Origin: Mycolicibacillus parakoreensis
Lineage (GTDB): Bacteria > Actinomycetota > Actinomycetes > Mycobacteriales > Mycobacteriaceae
Assembly (NCBI RefSeq): GCF_022370835.2
Contig: NZ_CP092365.1
Coordinates: forward strand, 3,038,001 to 3,102,000
DNA length: 64,000 nucleotides
Direction: 5' to 3'
The translations under genes and the position numbers were made by a program. The notes beneath the pieces were generated by a model, which was not told the origin of the DNA, searched no databases, and saw nothing but the letters and a program-made list of their open reading frames with translations. Within the stretch, counting starts at the first letter, position 1, and every line of letters starts with the position of its first letter. This document shows, piece by piece, positions 36,422-46,496 of this stretch.

Positions 36422-37222
36422 CTACCGGTTGCTCCACACCCCGCCGCCGCGAACGACCTGCTCGGCGGTGTCGCTGCGCAGCTCGTCGAGTTGCCGGGCC
36501 GACAGTGTCGCGCTGCCGATCCCCGCGAGCAGACTGGCCAGCGCCCAGCACAGCGGGATGAGACCCGCCTGCCGTGCCGCGTTCAGGGCGGAATCGGCGA
36601 GGGTGCGCGCCGCATCGAGCTGACCGCCGCTGCACAGTGCCGCCGCGGCGACGACGTCGCTTTTGATCCGGTGGCGCGCCGAATCGGTCGCCGCGGCCAA
36701 CGCGCGGGCCCGGTCGGCGTGGCCGATCGCCGCCGCCGCGTCGCCGGTGGCCATCGCCAACTCGGCGCTGACCCAGGCGTGCCGGACGGGCAGGCGCGGA
36801 ACCACCGGATCCAGGCCGGCGGCACGCTGCAACAGCCGTGCGGAGGCGGCGAAGCGCCCCACCCCGAGCGCGTCGGCGGCCAGCCCCACCAGCGCGTCGG
36901 ATTCGGCCTGCGGGTCGGCACCGGCCGACGCCAGCGCCCGGCCGTCGTGTGCCCGGGCGCGGCGATGCCAGCCGAGTTGACGCCAGAACGAACCGCGGGT
37001 GCTGTGCGCCAGCGACGCCAGCGGTCCGTCCGGACAGGCGCGCAGCAGCGCGTCCAGAGCGGCGTGCGCGCTCGCGTAGCGCCCCTGCGCACCGGCGGCC
37101 ACCGCCCGCAGCCACAGTTGCTCGGGGCCGGTGGCCGGCGGCAGCGGCCACCGCGCCGAGTCGGCGCCGAATGCAGCCCGGAACAAAGCGGTGCCGGTCG
37201 GTGTCGGAGTCATTGTCGACAT
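36422..37222 (-). CDS. TPR-like helical repeat protein (Rv3415c type)
   Basis: This 266-residue all-helical protein is probably built of tetratricopeptide-like repeats (GRYASAHAALDALLRACPDGP, VGRFAASARLLQRAAGLDP, GDAAAAIGHADRARALAAAT), with no catalytic motif. It corresponds in position to Rv3415c, between sigD and whiB3. It is on the same strand as sigD but 93 bp upstream, so it may be co-transcribed or have its own unit. The upstream region shared with whiB3 is locally AT-rich (about 37215-37275), unusual for this genome, which suits a regulated divergent promoter. No function is assigned. Confidence 0.8.
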   Translation of the reverse strand: MSTMTPTPTGTALFRAAFGADSARWPLPPATGPEQLWLRAVAAGAQGRYASAHAALDALLRACPDGPLASLAHSTRGSFWRQLGWHRRARAHDGRALASAGADPQAESDALVGLAADALGVGRFAASARLLQRAAGLDPVVPRLPVRHAWVSAELAMATGDAAAAIGHADRARALAAATDSARHRIKSDVVAAAALCSGGQLDAARTLADSALNAARQAGLIPLCWALASLLAGIGSATLSARQLDELRSDTAEQVVRGGGVWSNR

Positions 37223-37444
37223 ATTTTAGTTAATTGTTGATGGTCGGGGAATTACGGGCTCTTTAAATGTGTTGCGTCGATTTTCCGCACCGTTTGCCGC
37301 CGCGACACCGCCGTCGCGATGACACCGATGTGAGCTGGGAAGTTGTGACCCATGCCGCGGCGGTCCGCCGCCACGACGAGCGCGGCGATGAACAGGGGGT
37401 TAATTCTTTTCCACCGGCACATTCGCCACCGTCGCTGCGGGGAA

Positions 37445-37474
37445 TTGACCGGTTTTCCGCCACCTGTTTACGTT
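37445..37474 (+). promoter_or_regulatory. putative sigma-A-like promoter for whiB3
   Basis: TTGACC (37445-37450) and TACGTT (37469-37474) are separated by 18 bp and end 29 bp before the whiB3 ATG, with GGAGAGGAG between. The match to a vegetative -35/-10 pair is reasonable but not unique. The remaining 37223-37444 stretch contains no convincing ORF. Confidence 0.5.
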
Positions 37475-37503
37475 ATTACCGACGACAGGAGAGGAGTTTT
37501 CCG

Positions 37504-37797
37504 ATGGTCTTTCCACAACAACTCCCCGGCCCCCGCACCGAGCTGTGGGATTGGCAGCTGCACGCGGCGTGCCGCGGTGCCGACTCGTCGATGTTCTTCC
37601 ATCCCGACGGCGAACGCGGCCATGAACGGCTGCGCCGCGAACAGGTCGCCAAGGCCGTCTGCCGACGCTGCCCGGTCGTCGACGCGTGCCGGGCGCACGC
37701 CCTGCAGGCCGGTGAGGCCTACGGGATCTGGGGCGGGCTCTCCGAACCCGAACGCGCGGTGCTGCTGCGCCGGGGGGTCGGTCGCCGCAGCGCTTAG
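37504..37797 (+). CDS. whiB3: redox-sensing transcription factor WhiB3
   Basis: This 97-residue WhiB protein matches Rv3416. It has the four iron-sulfur-ligating cysteines C23, C53, C56 and C62 (HAACRGADSSMFF; CRRCPVVDAC), the GIWGG turn at 74-78 and a basic C-terminus (LLRRGVGRRSA). In M. tuberculosis WhiB3 senses O2/NO and redox state through a 4Fe-4S cluster, interacts with SigA, and controls virulence lipid synthesis. ATG 37504 follows GGAGAGGAG. The frame remains open upstream to 37267, but that extension overlaps the promoter region and lacks homology. Confidence 0.95.
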   Translation: MVFPQQLPGPRTELWDWQLHAACRGADSSMFFHPDGERGHERLRREQVAKAVCRRCPVVDACRAHALQAGEAYGIWGGLSEPERAVLLRRGVGRRSA

Positions 37798-37825
37798 CGA
37801 CCCGCGTGGCGACCGCTGAGCCAAA

Positions 37826-37867
37826 CGCAACGGTCCCCGGAACCGTGCGGCTCCGGGGACCGTTGCG
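37826..37867. terminator. strong bidirectional hairpin between whiB3 and groEL1
   Basis: A 16-bp perfect inverted repeat (CGCAACGGTCCCCGGA with its complement at 37852-37867) with a 10-base loop lies between the convergent 3' ends of whiB3 and groEL1. There is no U-tract, which is common for mycobacterial intrinsic terminators. It can serve both transcripts. Confidence 0.85.
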
Positions 37868-37899
37868 CGTCTGCTCGCCGTGGGCGAGCTCACCGCGGA

Positions 37900-39513
37900 C
37901 TAGTGAGCGTGGCCGTGGCCGGCGTGCTCATCCTCCTCGGCGGGTTTGTCGACCACCGCGGTCTCGGTGGTCAGCACCATGCGGGCCACCGAGGCGGCGT
38001 TGAGCACCGCGGTGCGGGCCACCTTCACCGGGTCGATCACCCCGGCGCCGGCCAAATCGCCGTAGTCCAGGGTGGCGGCGTTGAAGCCCTGCCCGGCCGG
38101 CAGCTCGGCGACCTTGGCGGTCACCACCGGGCCGTCGAGCCCGGCGTTGGTGGCGATCCAGTGCAGCGGCGCGGCCATCGCGGCGGACACGATGTCCACC
38201 CCGAGGGCCTCGTCGCCGGCCAGCGAGGAGCGCAGCTTCTCCAGCGCCCCGCGGGTGTGCAGCAGGGCCGCACCCCCGCCGGCGACGATGCCCTCCTCGA
38301 CGGCGGCCTTGGCCGCGGCCACCGCGTCCTCCACGGCGGCCTTCTTGGCCTTGGCCTCGGTCTCGGTGGCCGCACCGACCTTGATCACCGCGACGCCGCC
38401 GGCCAGCTTGGCCAGCCGCTCCTCGAGCTTCTCGCGGTCCCAGTCGGAGTCGGTGTCCTCGATCTCGGCGCGCAGCTGCTTGGCGCGGTCGGCGACGGCC
38501 TGTTCGGTGCCGCCGCCGTCGACGATGACGGTGTCGTCCTTGGTGACCACCACCCGGCGGGCCGAGCCCAGCACCTCCAGGCCGACCTCGCGCAGCACCA
38601 GCCCCACGTCGGGGTTGACCACCTGGGCGCCGGTGACGATCGCCAGGTCCTCCAGGAACGCCTTGCGCCGGTCGCCGAAGTAGGGAGCCTTGACCGCGAC
38701 CGCCTTGAGCGTCTTGCGGATGGAGTTGACCACCAGGGTCGACAGCGCCTCGCCCTCGACGTCCTCGGCGATCAGCACCAGCGGCTTGCCGGACTCGGCG
38801 ACCTTCTCCAGCAGCGGCAGCAGGTCCGGCAGCGAGCTGATCTTGTCGCGGTGCAACAGGATCAGCGCGTCCTCCAGAACGGCCTCCTGGGTGTCGAAAT
38901 CGGTGACGAAGTACGCCGACAGGAACCCCTTGTCGAAGCCGACCCCGTCGGTGATCTCCAGCTCGGTCTGCAGCGTCGAGGACTCCTCGACGCTGACCAC
39001 CCCGTCGCCGCCGACCTTGGTCATCGCCTCGCCGACCAGCCGGCCGATCTCGGCGTCGCGGGAGGACACGGTGGCCACCTCGGCGATCCCGGCCTTCTCC
39101 GAGACCGGGGTGGCCGCGGCCAGCAGCGCCTCGGAGACCGCCGCGGCGGCCTTCTCGATGCCGCGGCCCAGGTCCATCGGGTTGGCCCCGGCCGCCACGT
39201 TGCGCAGCCCCGCCTTGATCAGCGCCTGGGCCACCACCGTGGCGGTGCTGGTGCCGTCGCCGGTGATGTCGTTGGTCTTGGTGGCCACCGACTTCAGCAG
39301 CTGGGCGCCCAGGTTCTCAAACGGGTCCTCCAGGTCGATCTCCCGGGCGATGGTGACCCCGTCGTTGGTGACCGTCGGACCGCCGAACGCCTTGTCCAGC
39401 ACCACGAAGCGGCCGCGGGGGCCGATCGTGACCCGCACCGCGTCGGCGAGCTGGTCCATACCGGCCTCCAGGGCGCGGCGTGCGGTTTCCTCGTACTCAA
39501 TGAGCTTGCTCAT
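37900..39513 (-). CDS. groEL1: chaperonin GroEL1 with His-rich C-terminus
   Basis: This 537-residue 60-kDa chaperonin is encoded downstream of groES and corresponds to Rv3417c. Conserved elements include [19 protein letters not shown], the ATP-binding [10 protein letters not shown] and [13 protein letters not shown], and [14 protein letters not shown]. It ends in the His-rich tail [12 protein letters not shown], typical of mycobacterial GroEL1 and different from the Gly-Met tail of GroEL2. In M. smegmatis and M. tuberculosis GroEL1 is linked to mycolate biosynthesis/biofilm and to copper stress. GroEL2, the essential chaperonin, is not in this window. It should be controlled by HrcA through the CIRCE element upstream of groES. 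Confidence 0.96.
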   Translation of the reverse strand: MSKLIEYEETARRALEAGMDQLADAVRVTIGPRGRFVVLDKAFGGPTVTNDGVTIAREIDLEDPFENLGAQLLKSVATKTNDITGDGTSTATVVAQALIKAGLRNVAAGANPMDLGRGIEKAAAAVSEALLAAATPVSEKAGIAEVATVSSRDAEIGRLVGEAMTKVGGDGVVSVEESSTLQTELEITDGVGFDKGFLSAYFVTDFDTQEAVLEDALILLHRDKISSLPDLLPLLEKVAESGKPLVLIAEDVEGEALSTLVVNSIRKTLKAVAVKAPYFGDRRKAFLEDLAIVTGAQVVNPDVGLVLREVGLEVLGSARRVVVTKDDTVIVDGGGTEQAVADRAKQLRAEIEDTDSDWDREKLEERLAKLAGGVAVIKVGAATETEAKAKKAAVEDAVAAAKAAVEEGIVAGGGAALLHTRGALEKLRSSLAGDEALGVDIVSAAMAAPLHWIATNAGLDGPVVTAKVAELPAGQGFNAATLDYGDLAGAGVIDPVKVARTAVLNAASVARMVLTTETAVVDKPAEEDEHAGHGHAH

Positions 39514-39589
39514 AGGCCTTTTCCTCTAACGAGTACCGCCCCGGAAATCACCCACGCGCACGCGGGGATCGCCGGGGCGGGACACGGTT

Positions 39590-39892
39590 TTACTTGGAGA
39601 CGACAGCCAGCACGTCGCGGGCCGACAGGATCAGGTACTCCTCGTTGTTGTACTTGATCTCGGTGCCGCCGTACTTGCTGTAGATAACGACATCGCCTTC
39701 GGACACATCCAGCGGAATCCGCTTGTCGCCGTCCTCGTCCCACCGGCCGGGGCCGACGGCGACAACGGTGCCTTCCTGCGGCTTTTCCTTGGCGGTGTCG
39801 GGGATGACCAGACCGGATGCGGTCGTGGTCTCGGCCTCATTGGCCTGAACGAGGATCTTGTCCTCGAGTGGCTTGATGTTCACCTTCGCCAC
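39590..39892 (-). CDS. groES: co-chaperonin GroES
   Basis: This 100-residue heptameric lid protein for GroEL (Rv3418c) starts with GTG 39892 ([20 protein letters not shown]) and has GGAGGG upstream. The mobile-loop segment ([19 protein letters not shown]) and the C-terminal [15 protein letters not shown] are intact. The upstream frame to 39970 is non-coding. It lies 76 bp before groEL1 in the same operon and 137 bp downstream of the CIRCE operator. Confidence 0.96.
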   Translation of the reverse strand: MAKVNIKPLEDKILVQANEAETTTASGLVIPDTAKEKPQEGTVVAVGPGRWDEDGDKRIPLDVSEGDVVIYSKYGGTEIKYNNEEYLILSARDVLAVVSK

Positions 39893-40029
39893 GATTGGAG
39901 CCCTCCACTTGATCGGGTATGGGTACGGGGCCGATCCCCGAACCCGTCGAATTACCAGGTGTTGTGGCATTCGTCCGGGTCCCTACGCCGTCGTCGCGGG
40001 TGCCGACACAGGGGCTGTCCGACTGCCAC

Positions 40030-40056
40030 CTAGCACTCTATACATGAGAGTGCTAG
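40030..40056. promoter_or_regulatory. CIRCE element (HrcA operator) with an extra half-site
   Basis: CTAGCACTC-N9-GAGTGCTAG is a perfect 9+9 inverted repeat matching the CIRCE consensus. A further CTAGCACTC overlaps its right end at 40053-40061, giving an additional half-site. It lies upstream of groES-groEL1 and predicts heat-inducible control by HrcA. The rest of the gap to tsaD (40062-40167) shows no gene. Confidence 0.93.
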
Positions 40057-40167
40057 CACTCAAGGGCGGGTCCTGCTGCGCACCGGAGCCAACGCCTTCG
40101 GCACTGCCGCGGGGTCGCCGTGGCTGCACTTCAGCGACCCGGTGCCGCCCCCGGCCTCATCGCCCCG

Positions 40168-41193
40168 TCACCGGATCTGGCCGGTGCCCACCGGCAGGCC
40201 CGGATCGGTGGCCGCCGTCAGCGCCGAGGGCGCGGCACCGGCGGCCACCAGGTGTGCGGCATAGGCGGCGATCATCGCGCCGTTGTCGGTGCACAGCCGC
40301 GGGGCCGGGATCCGCAGGGTCAGCCCCGCGGCCGCGCAGCGCTGCGCGGCCAGCTCACGGAGCCGTGAGTTGGCCGCCACGCCCCCGGCGATCAGCAGCG
40401 TGTCGACCCCGAGGTCGGTGGCCGCGCGCACCGCCTTCATGGTCAGGACGTCGGCGACCGCCTCCTGGAATCCGGCGGCGACGTCGGCGGCCGCGGCGTG
40501 CGGGTGGGCCTCGACGTGGCGGGCCACCGCGGTTTTGAGCCCGGAGAAGCTGAACGCGTGGCGGGCGTCGCGCGCGCCGGTCATGCCGCGCGGGAGCACG
40601 ATCGCGTCGCGGTCCCCGTCGCGGGCCAGCTCGTCGAGGACCCGTCCGCCGGGGTAGCCCAACCCCAGCAGTCGGGCCACCTTGTCGTAGGCCTCCCCGG
40701 CGGCGTCATCGACGGTCGAGCCCAGTTCGACGACCGGCTCGGCCAGCGAGCGCACGTGCAGCAGGTGGGTGTGGCCGCCGGAGACCAGCAGCGCCACACT
40801 CTGCGGCAGCGGCCCGTGCTGGTAGACGTCGGCGGCCAGATGCCCGCACAGGTGGTTGACCGCGTAGAACGGCACTCCCCAGGCGGCGGCGTAGGCCTTG
40901 GCGGCGGCCACCCCGACCAGCAGCGCCCCGGCCAGCCCCGGCCCGATGGTCGCGGCCACCACGTCGGGGCGCTCGATCGCGGCGGCGTCCAGCGCCCGGC
41001 GCAGGGTCGGGCCCAGTGCCTCCAGATGCGCGCGGGAGGCCACCTCGGGCACCACCCCGCCGAACCGGGCGTGTTCGTCGACGCTGGAGGCCACCTCGTC
41101 GGCGAGCAGAACAAGCGTGCCGTCGTCGGCCATCCGGGCGATGCCGACACCGGTCTCATCGCAGGACGTTTCGATGGCCAACACGACGCTCAC
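40168..41193 (-). CDS. tsaD: tRNA N6-adenosine threonylcarbamoyltransferase TsaD
   Basis: TsaD (Rv3419c, Gcp) transfers the threonylcarbamoyl group to A37 of ANN-decoding tRNAs together with TsaB and TsaE. This 341-residue ASKHA-fold protein starts [16 protein letters not shown], has the metal-binding [28 protein letters not shown] and the nucleotide-binding [14 protein letters not shown]. The GTG start overlaps the stop of the TsaB-RimI gene by four bases. It is the last gene of the alr-tsaE-tsaB::rimI-tsaD operon and ends about 110 bp from the CIRCE region of groES. Confidence 0.95.
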   Translation of the reverse strand: MSVVLAIETSCDETGVGIARMADDGTLVLLADEVASSVDEHARFGGVVPEVASRAHLEALGPTLRRALDAAAIERPDVVAATIGPGLAGALLVGVAAAKAYAAAWGVPFYAVNHLCGHLAADVYQHGPLPQSVALLVSGGHTHLLHVRSLAEPVVELGSTVDDAAGEAYDKVARLLGLGYPGGRVLDELARDGDRDAIVLPRGMTGARDARHAFSFSGLKTAVARHVEAHPHAAAADVAAGFQEAVADVLTMKAVRAATDLGVDTLLIAGGVAANSRLRELAAQRCAAAGLTLRIPAPRLCTDNGAMIAAYAAHLVAAGAAPSALTAATDPGLPVGTGQIR

Positions 41194-42299
41194 GGCACGG
41201 CCCTTCCCGCACGCGGGTCGCGACGCATCGTGTAGGCGTCGGCGCCGCTGGCCCGGTAGTAACGCCGGCGCACCCCGACGGTCTGGAACCCGACGCTGCG
41301 GTACAACGCGATCGCCGGCTCGTTGTCGGTGCGCACCTCCAGGAAGACCACGTCGTCACCGGCGAAGCCCAGCAGCTCGTCGAGCAGCCGACGGCCGATG
41401 CCGCGTCCGCGGTGCGCCGGGTCCACACCGATGGTGTGGATCTCGTATTCGTAGGGCGCCCCCCGACCCAGCCGACTGATCCCGGCGTAGCCGACCAGGG
41501 TGTCGCCCACCCGGGCCGCGGCGTAACGGGTGTGGGGTGCGGCCAGCTCGCGCACGAACGCCGCGGCCGGCCACGGGTCGTCGCCGCCGAACAGCTGCGC
41601 CTCCAACTGCGCACACCGCTCGGCGTCGGCGCGGGTCAGGGTGTCGAGTCGAACCTGCGGGGTGCGCTCGACGGCGCTCCTGGCGTCGGGTCGACGCAGA
41701 TACAGCGGACGCGGCGGCGCCGGCGGGCTCGTCCAGTCGCCCACGGCGGCCACCAGACCCGCGACCGTGGGGGCGGCGACCTCGAGGACCGGCAGGTCGA
41801 ACAGCGCGGCGTGCTCGGGGGATCCGGCGACCGCGGTGGCCGCGCCCACATCCACCGCGCCCGGGGCCGACACGGCCGGGCCGTCGATGCGCTCACCGCC
41901 GCGGTAGCGCGCCCAGTACACCTCGCGTCGGCGTGCGTCGGTGACCACCAGCACCTCGGCGCCCGGCGCCACACGGGCGACCCGTCCGATCCCGTCGAGG
42001 CTGCACACCCCGTGCACCGGCAGGTGCAGCGCGTCGCCGTAGCCGGCCGCGGTGGCCATCCCCACCCGCAGCCCGGTGAACGGTCCGGGCCCACAGCCGA
42101 CCACCACCGCCTCGAGGTCACCCATCGTAAACCCGGACTCCTCCAGTGCGGCAAGCACATTGGGGGTGAGTTGTTCGGCGTGGGCGCGCGCCCCGCGGGT
42201 GATGCGCTCGGCGAGCACCTCGATGCGCTCGCCGCGACGGACCACCCCCGCGGTGATCGCCGGGGTGGCGGTGTCGATGACCAGCACGGTGCGGCTCAC
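41190..42299 (-). CDS. tsaB-rimI: TsaB-RimI fusion protein
   Basis: A single 369-residue frame contains two proteins that are separate in M. tuberculosis (Rv3421c and Rv3420c). Residues 1-206 are TsaB, the inactive TsaD paralogue that scaffolds t6A synthesis ([42 protein letters not shown]). Residues about 216-369 are a GNAT acetyltransferase of the RimI type ([17 protein letters not shown], the acetyl-CoA loop [11 protein letters not shown] at 296-306, [20 protein letters not shown]). The junction has no ATG, GTG or TTG in frame and no stop. GTG 42299 overlaps the tsaE stop by four bases. RimI acetylates the N-terminal alanine of ribosomal protein S18 in E. coli. Here the two activities should be made at 1:1. 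Confidence 0.92.
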   Translation of the reverse strand: MSRTVLVIDTATPAITAGVVRRGERIEVLAERITRGARAHAEQLTPNVLAALEESGFTMGDLEAVVVGCGPGPFTGLRVGMATAAGYGDALHLPVHGVCSLDGIGRVARVAPGAEVLVVTDARRREVYWARYRGGERIDGPAVSAPGAVDVGAATAVAGSPEHAALFDLPVLEVAAPTVAGLVAAVGDWTSPPAPPRPLYLRRPDARSAVERTPQVRLDTLTRADAERCAQLEAQLFGGDDPWPAAAFVRELAAPHTRYAAARVGDTLVGYAGISRLGRGAPYEYEIHTIGVDPAHRGRGIGRRLLDELLGFAGDDVVFLEVRTDNEPAIALYRSVGFQTVGVRRRYYRASGADAYTMRRDPRAGRAVP

Positions 42300-42763
42300 G
42301 CCGACCACCGCCAGCTGGCGCTGCGTTCGGTCTCGGCGGCGCCGGCGGCGCGGTCCAGCCGGATCGCCAGATAGCGCTCGGCGAGCCGCTCGGCGATCCC
42401 TTCGCCCCACTCGACCACCACCACCGCGTCGGCGAGGTCGGTGTCGAGATCCAGCGAGTCCAGTTCGGCCTCCAGATCCCCACCGTGGTCGAGCAGCCGG
42501 TAGAAGTCGACGTGCACCAGCGCCGGCGCGCCGTCGCGGCGCGCCGGATGCACCCGGGCCAGCACATAGGTCGGTGAGGTGATGGGGCCGTCGACCTCCA
42601 TCGCCTCGGCGATGCCCTTGGTCAGCACCGTTTTCCCCGCCCCCAGCGGCCCGGTCACCACCACGACGTCGCCGGCGCGCAGCTGCGCCCCCAGCCGGGC
42701 GCCCAACGCCCTCGTGTCGGCCTCGCTCGTCAAGACGGCGGTGCCGGTGTCGCGCTCAGGCAC
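42296..42763 (-). CDS. tsaE: t6A biosynthesis ATPase TsaE
   Basis: This 155-residue P-loop ATPase (Rv3422c) energises the TsaB-TsaD complex. Walker A GPLGAGKT is at residues 38-45, the switch region contains EAMEVDGPITSPTYVLARVH, and HVDFYRLLDHGGDLEAELDS with VVVEWGEGIAERL completes the family pattern. Its start overlaps the upstream alpha/beta hydrolase by 8 bp and its end overlaps the tsaB start by four. Confidence 0.93.
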   Translation of the reverse strand: MPERDTGTAVLTSEADTRALGARLGAQLRAGDVVVVTGPLGAGKTVLTKGIAEAMEVDGPITSPTYVLARVHPARRDGAPALVHVDFYRLLDHGGDLEAELDSLDLDTDLADAVVVVEWGEGIAERLAERYLAIRLDRAAGAAETERSASWRWSA

Positions 42764-43850
42764 GGCGGTTCAACCGCCGCGGCACGGAGACCAGGGTGTT
42801 CGGGGTGGCCCGTTGCACCAACTGCACCAGGGCGTCGTCGACGATGTCGGGGACCTCCAGCGGCAGCAGATGTCCCGCACCGGGGATGATCAGCAGTTCG
42901 CAGTTCGACTGCGCCCCCGCCATGGCGTCGGCCATCGCCCGGGAGTTCTCGTCGGGGGTGAGCAGATCGTGGTCACCGCAGGCGATCAGGGTCGGGACCC
43001 GGGCCAGCACCGCCAGGGCGGCGGACTCGTCGTGGACCTCCAGGGCGTGCAGGAACTCGACCATGGTGGTGATCGCGGTGTCGTGCATCATCTGCTCGGA
43101 GAACCGCACCACCGACGGGCTGACCCTGCCGTCGCCGTAGGAGCCCGCCCGCAGGATCGGCCCGATCACCGACCGGACCACACCGCGGCCCCGGTGCAGC
43201 AGCGCCGGGGCGTAGCGCGCCGCGAAGCGCACCGACTCCAGCGCCGGGTTCTGCAGGATCTCCCCCAGCGGCGAGCGGTCCACCCCTTCGGCGGCCGACG
43301 ACAGCAGCGCCGCCCCCACGATGCGCGGGCCGTACTGTTCGGGGTGTTGGCGGGCGTGGGCCAGCAGCGTCATGGCGCCCATCGAGTGGCCCACCACCAC
43401 GATCGGGCCGCGCGGGGCCATCACCTGCAGCACCGACTCGAGGTCGCGCCCGAGCTGGGGGACCGTGTAGGTCGCCGGGTCGGCGGTGCCGGACTCGCCG
43501 TGGCCGCGCTGGTCGTAGAAGATCATCCGCACCTGATCGCCCCACTCCCGCAGCAGACGCACCCGCTGAAAATGGAACGCGGCCTTGCGCAGACAAAACC
43601 CGTGGGCGAACACCACCGTCACCGGCGCCTGCGGGTCACCGACCTCGCGCACCATCAGCGGCACTCCGTCGGGGGTGGTCACCACGCAGCCGGGGTCGTC
43701 GCGCAGCATCTCGAAATCCTCACCGGCATACGGGTCGTCGGTGGTGGTGCGACGGGTGAGCGCCTGGGTGACCGTGGTGCCGGCCAGCGCCCCGACCGCG
43801 GTCAGGCCGGTCGCCCCGGCCAGCCAGCGGGTGCGGCGGCCGCTATTCAC
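42756..43850 (-). CDS. alpha/beta hydrolase, N-terminally anchored
   Basis: This 364-residue serine hydrolase lies between alr and tsaE, overlapping each by 8 bp. An N-terminal basic stretch and a hydrophobic segment ([19 protein letters not shown]) suggest an anchor or a signal. The hydrolase core has the HG oxyanion motif [14 protein letters not shown], the nucleophile elbow VVGHSMGAM, a catalytic Asp in [11 protein letters not shown] and His in [11 protein letters not shown]. Epoxide-hydrolase and lipase relatives share this layout, so the substrate is open. Its conserved place inside a cell-wall/translation operon suggests a housekeeping role, which is inference. Confidence 0.87.
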   Translation of the reverse strand: MNSGRRTRWLAGATGLTAVGALAGTTVTQALTRRTTTDDPYAGEDFEMLRDDPGCVVTTPDGVPLMVREVGDPQAPVTVVFAHGFCLRKAAFHFQRVRLLREWGDQVRMIFYDQRGHGESGTADPATYTVPQLGRDLESVLQVMAPRGPIVVVGHSMGAMTLLAHARQHPEQYGPRIVGAALLSSAAEGVDRSPLGEILQNPALESVRFAARYAPALLHRGRGVVRSVIGPILRAGSYGDGRVSPSVVRFSEQMMHDTAITTMVEFLHALEVHDESAALAVLARVPTLIACGDHDLLTPDENSRAMADAMAGAQSNCELLIIPGAGHLLPLEVPDIVDDALVQLVQRATPNTLVSVPRRLNRRA

Positions 43851-44985
43851 GGTAGGTCCGGGTGACGCGCCCGCGCGGGCTGGTCACCACCTCGTAGTGC
43901 ACGGTGCCCAGGGTGTCGGCCCAGTCCTGGGCGCGGGGCTCCCCGGAATCGCCGGGACCGAACAGGATCGCCTCGTCGCCCTCGGTGACGTCCACCGGGC
44001 CCGGCCCCAGGTCGACGACGAACTGGTCCATACAGACCCGCCCGACGTTGCGGCGCCGCCGGCCGTTGATCATCACCTCGAACCGGCTGCTGAGCGGCCG
44101 GAACACCCCGTCGGCGTAGCCGATCGGCAGCAACGCCAACGTGGTGTCGCGCTCGGCGATCCAGGTGTGCCCGTAGGACACCCCTTCGCCGGCACGCACC
44201 GGGCGCACCAGCGTCACCGTGGTTTTCAGCGTCATCGCCGGGATGAGCCCCATATCGCCGCGTTCGGGCAGCGGGCACAGTCCGTAGACCGCGATGCCGG
44301 GACGGACCATGTCGTAGGCCAGGTCGGGGCGGGTCAAGGTGCCCGCCGAATTGGCCAGGTGGGCCACCTCGAAACGCAGGCCGTGGTCGCCGGCGAGCGT
44401 GATCAGCTCGGAGAACCGTTGCGCCTGAGCATTGTTGGCCGGATGGTCGGGCTCGTCGGCGCAGGCCAGATGCGACATCAGCCCGCGCAGCCGGACGGCG
44501 TTGTCGGCGGCGGCGCGTTTCAGCGCGGTGAACAACTCCGGCAGTTCGGCGGCCCGCGCCCCGTTGCGGTTCATGCCGGTGTCGGTTTTCACCGTCACCG
44601 TGGCCGTGCGCCCGGTGCGCTCCACCGCGTCGAGCAGGTCGTCGAGCTGGGCCAGCGAGGACACCGCGATGCCGATGTCGGCACCGAGCGCCCCGGCGAA
44701 GTCGGTGCCGGGGCGGTGCAGCCACGCCAGCACCGGGGCGCTGATGTCGTCGGCACGCAGAGCCAGCGCCTCATCGATGGTGGCGACCCCGAGCTCGGCG
44801 GCCCCGGCGTCCAGCGCGGCCCGGCCCACCCGGGCGGCGCCGTGGCCGTAGCCGTCGGCCTTGACCACCGCCATCACCTGCGCCGACCCGGCCGACTCCT
44901 GCAGCACCCGCACGTTGTGCGCGATCGCCGCGAGGTCCACGACGGCCTCGGCGATCAGCCCGCTGGTCTGCGATGTCACGGTCAT
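43843..44985 (-). CDS. alr: alanine racemase
   Basis: This 380-residue enzyme matches Rv3423c and makes D-alanine for peptidoglycan. The PLP lysine is Lys42 in [14 protein letters not shown]. The C-terminal domain contains the catalytic-tyrosine region [12 protein letters not shown] and [16 protein letters not shown] 44985 ([17 protein letters not shown]) agrees with the known protein, and the 21 residues in front are probably not translated. It is the first gene of the operon that runs through tsaD, and it is preceded by a gap of about 108 bp downstream of gadB on the same strand. Confidence 0.95.
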   Translation of the reverse strand: MTVTSQTSGLIAEAVVDLAAIAHNVRVLQESAGSAQVMAVVKADGYGHGAARVGRAALDAGAAELGVATIDEALALRADDISAPVLAWLHRPGTDFAGALGADIGIAVSSLAQLDDLLDAVERTGRTATVTVKTDTGMNRNGARAAELPELFTALKRAAADNAVRLRGLMSHLACADEPDHPANNAQAQRFSELITLAGDHGLRFEVAHLANSAGTLTRPDLAYDMVRPGIAVYGLCPLPERGDMGLIPAMTLKTTVTLVRPVRAGEGVSYGHTWIAERDTTLALLPIGYADGVFRPLSSRFEVMINGRRRRNVGRVCMDQFVVDLGPGPVDVTEGDEAILFGPGDSGEPRAQDWADTLGTVHYEVVTSPRGRVTRTYRE

Positions 44986-45093
44986 CTCCACGATTGTCCC
45001 AGAACGGCGTCCCCGAACCCGGCGTGACGCCCCGCAGCCCACCCGCACCCGCCGGTCCGCCGGGGTGTTCTGCGGCTGCGACGGCGCTGGCCC

Positions 45094-46485
45094 TCAGTGC
45101 GCGAAATGCTGCTGTTCGTCGAAGTGGCCGCGGGGTTTGAGCTTGTCCAACGCCGTGACCGCCTTGATCACGTCGTCGTGCAGCGCGCGGGCCAAATCCG
45201 CCGAGAGGCCTTCACGCACCACGACCCGCAGCACCGCCACGTCGGTGGCGTCCTCGGGCATGGTGTAGGCGGGCACCTGCCAGCCGTAGGTGCGCAGCTC
45301 GTGGGAGACGTCGAACTCGGTGTAGCCGCGGTCCCCGGTCAACCGGAACGCCACCACCGGGATCGCCGAGCCGTCGGTGATCAGCGCGAAGTGCTCACTG
45401 GCGGCCAGTCGGTCGCCGAGCCAGCGCGCGGTGTTCGACAGGGTCTGCATCACGCTGGTGTAGCCCTCGCGGCCCAACCGCAGGAAGTTGTAGTACTGGC
45501 CGACCACCTGGTTGCCGGGCCGGGAGAAGTTCAGCGTGAACGTCGGCATGTCCCCGCCGAGGTAGTTGACCCGGAACACCAGGTCCTCGGGCAGGTAGGC
45601 GCTCGAGCGCCACACCACGAACCCGATACCGGGGTAGGTCAGCCCGTATTTGTGGCCGCTGACGTTGATCGACACCACCCGCGGCAGCCGGAAATCCCAG
45701 CGCAGGTCGGGGTGCAGAAACGGCACCACGAACCCGCCGCTGGCGGCGTCGACGTGCACCGGCACGTCGGCACCGCCCTCGGCGGCGAGTTTGTCGAGCG
45801 CCGCGCAGATCTCGGCGATCGGCTCCAGCTCACCGGTGTAGGTGGTGCCCAGGATGCCGACCACCCCGATGGTGTCCTCGTCGACGGCCGCCACGACCTG
45901 CTCGGGGGTGATCACGTAGCGGTCTTCGGCCATCGGAAGATAGCGGGGCTCGACGTCGAAGTAGCGGCAGAACTTCTCCCACACCACCTGCACGTTGGCC
46001 CCCATCACCAGGTTGGGGGTGCGCCCGGTCCACTGTTGCCCGGCCGCCTCCAGGCGTTGCCGCCAACGCCATTTCATCGCCAGCCCGCCGAGCATCACCG
46101 CCTCGCTGGACCCGACGGTGGAGACCCCGACCGCGCTGGCGGGATCGTCGTCACGCAGGCTCTCGGCGTGGAACAGGTCGGCGACCATGGCCACACAGCG
46201 CTGCTCGATCGCCGCGGTGGCCGGGTACTCGTCCTTGTCGATCATGTTCTTGTCGAACGTCTCGGCCATCAGCCGCTCGGCCTCCGGGTCCATCCAGGTG
46301 GTGACGAACGTGGCCAGGTTCAGCCGGGAGCTGCCGTCGAGCATCAACTCGTCGTGGATGAACCGGTAGGCGGCGTCGGGCTCCATCGGTTCGTCGGGCA
46401 GCCGCAGCGCGGGCACCGGGGCGGTGGAGAGCCGACCGGTGTAGGCCGGTGCGATCGAGTGGGCGGGAACGGACGGGTGGGACAC
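45094..46485 (-). CDS. gadB: glutamate decarboxylase
   Basis: This 463-residue PLP enzyme (Rv3432c) converts glutamate to GABA, consuming a proton. The cofactor lysine is Lys279 in NVSGHKYGLTYPG. Other family blocks are SRLNLATFVTTWMDPEAE, VGSSEAVMLGGLAMKWRW and VDAASGGFVVPF. GTG 46485 has AAAGGATG upstream and begins SHPSVPAHS. The much longer frame behind it covers nnr in another phase and is spurious. It ends with EQQHFAH, resembling the autoinhibitory His-containing tail of E. coli GadB. The gene lies 11 bp after nnr on the same strand. Confidence 0.94.
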   Translation of the reverse strand: MSHPSVPAHSIAPAYTGRLSTAPVPALRLPDEPMEPDAAYRFIHDELMLDGSSRLNLATFVTTWMDPEAERLMAETFDKNMIDKDEYPATAAIEQRCVAMVADLFHAESLRDDDPASAVGVSTVGSSEAVMLGGLAMKWRWRQRLEAAGQQWTGRTPNLVMGANVQVVWEKFCRYFDVEPRYLPMAEDRYVITPEQVVAAVDEDTIGVVGILGTTYTGELEPIAEICAALDKLAAEGGADVPVHVDAASGGFVVPFLHPDLRWDFRLPRVVSINVSGHKYGLTYPGIGFVVWRSSAYLPEDLVFRVNYLGGDMPTFTLNFSRPGNQVVGQYYNFLRLGREGYTSVMQTLSNTARWLGDRLAASEHFALITDGSAIPVVAFRLTGDRGYTEFDVSHELRTYGWQVPAYTMPEDATDVAVLRVVVREGLSADLARALHDDVIKAVTALDKLKPRGHFDEQQHFAH

Positions 46486-46496
46486 GGGACATCCTT

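Noticed and set aside
37267..37503. Long N-terminal extension of WhiB3
   Set aside because: WhiB3 proteins are about 100 residues. The extension covers the promoter and an AT-rich region.
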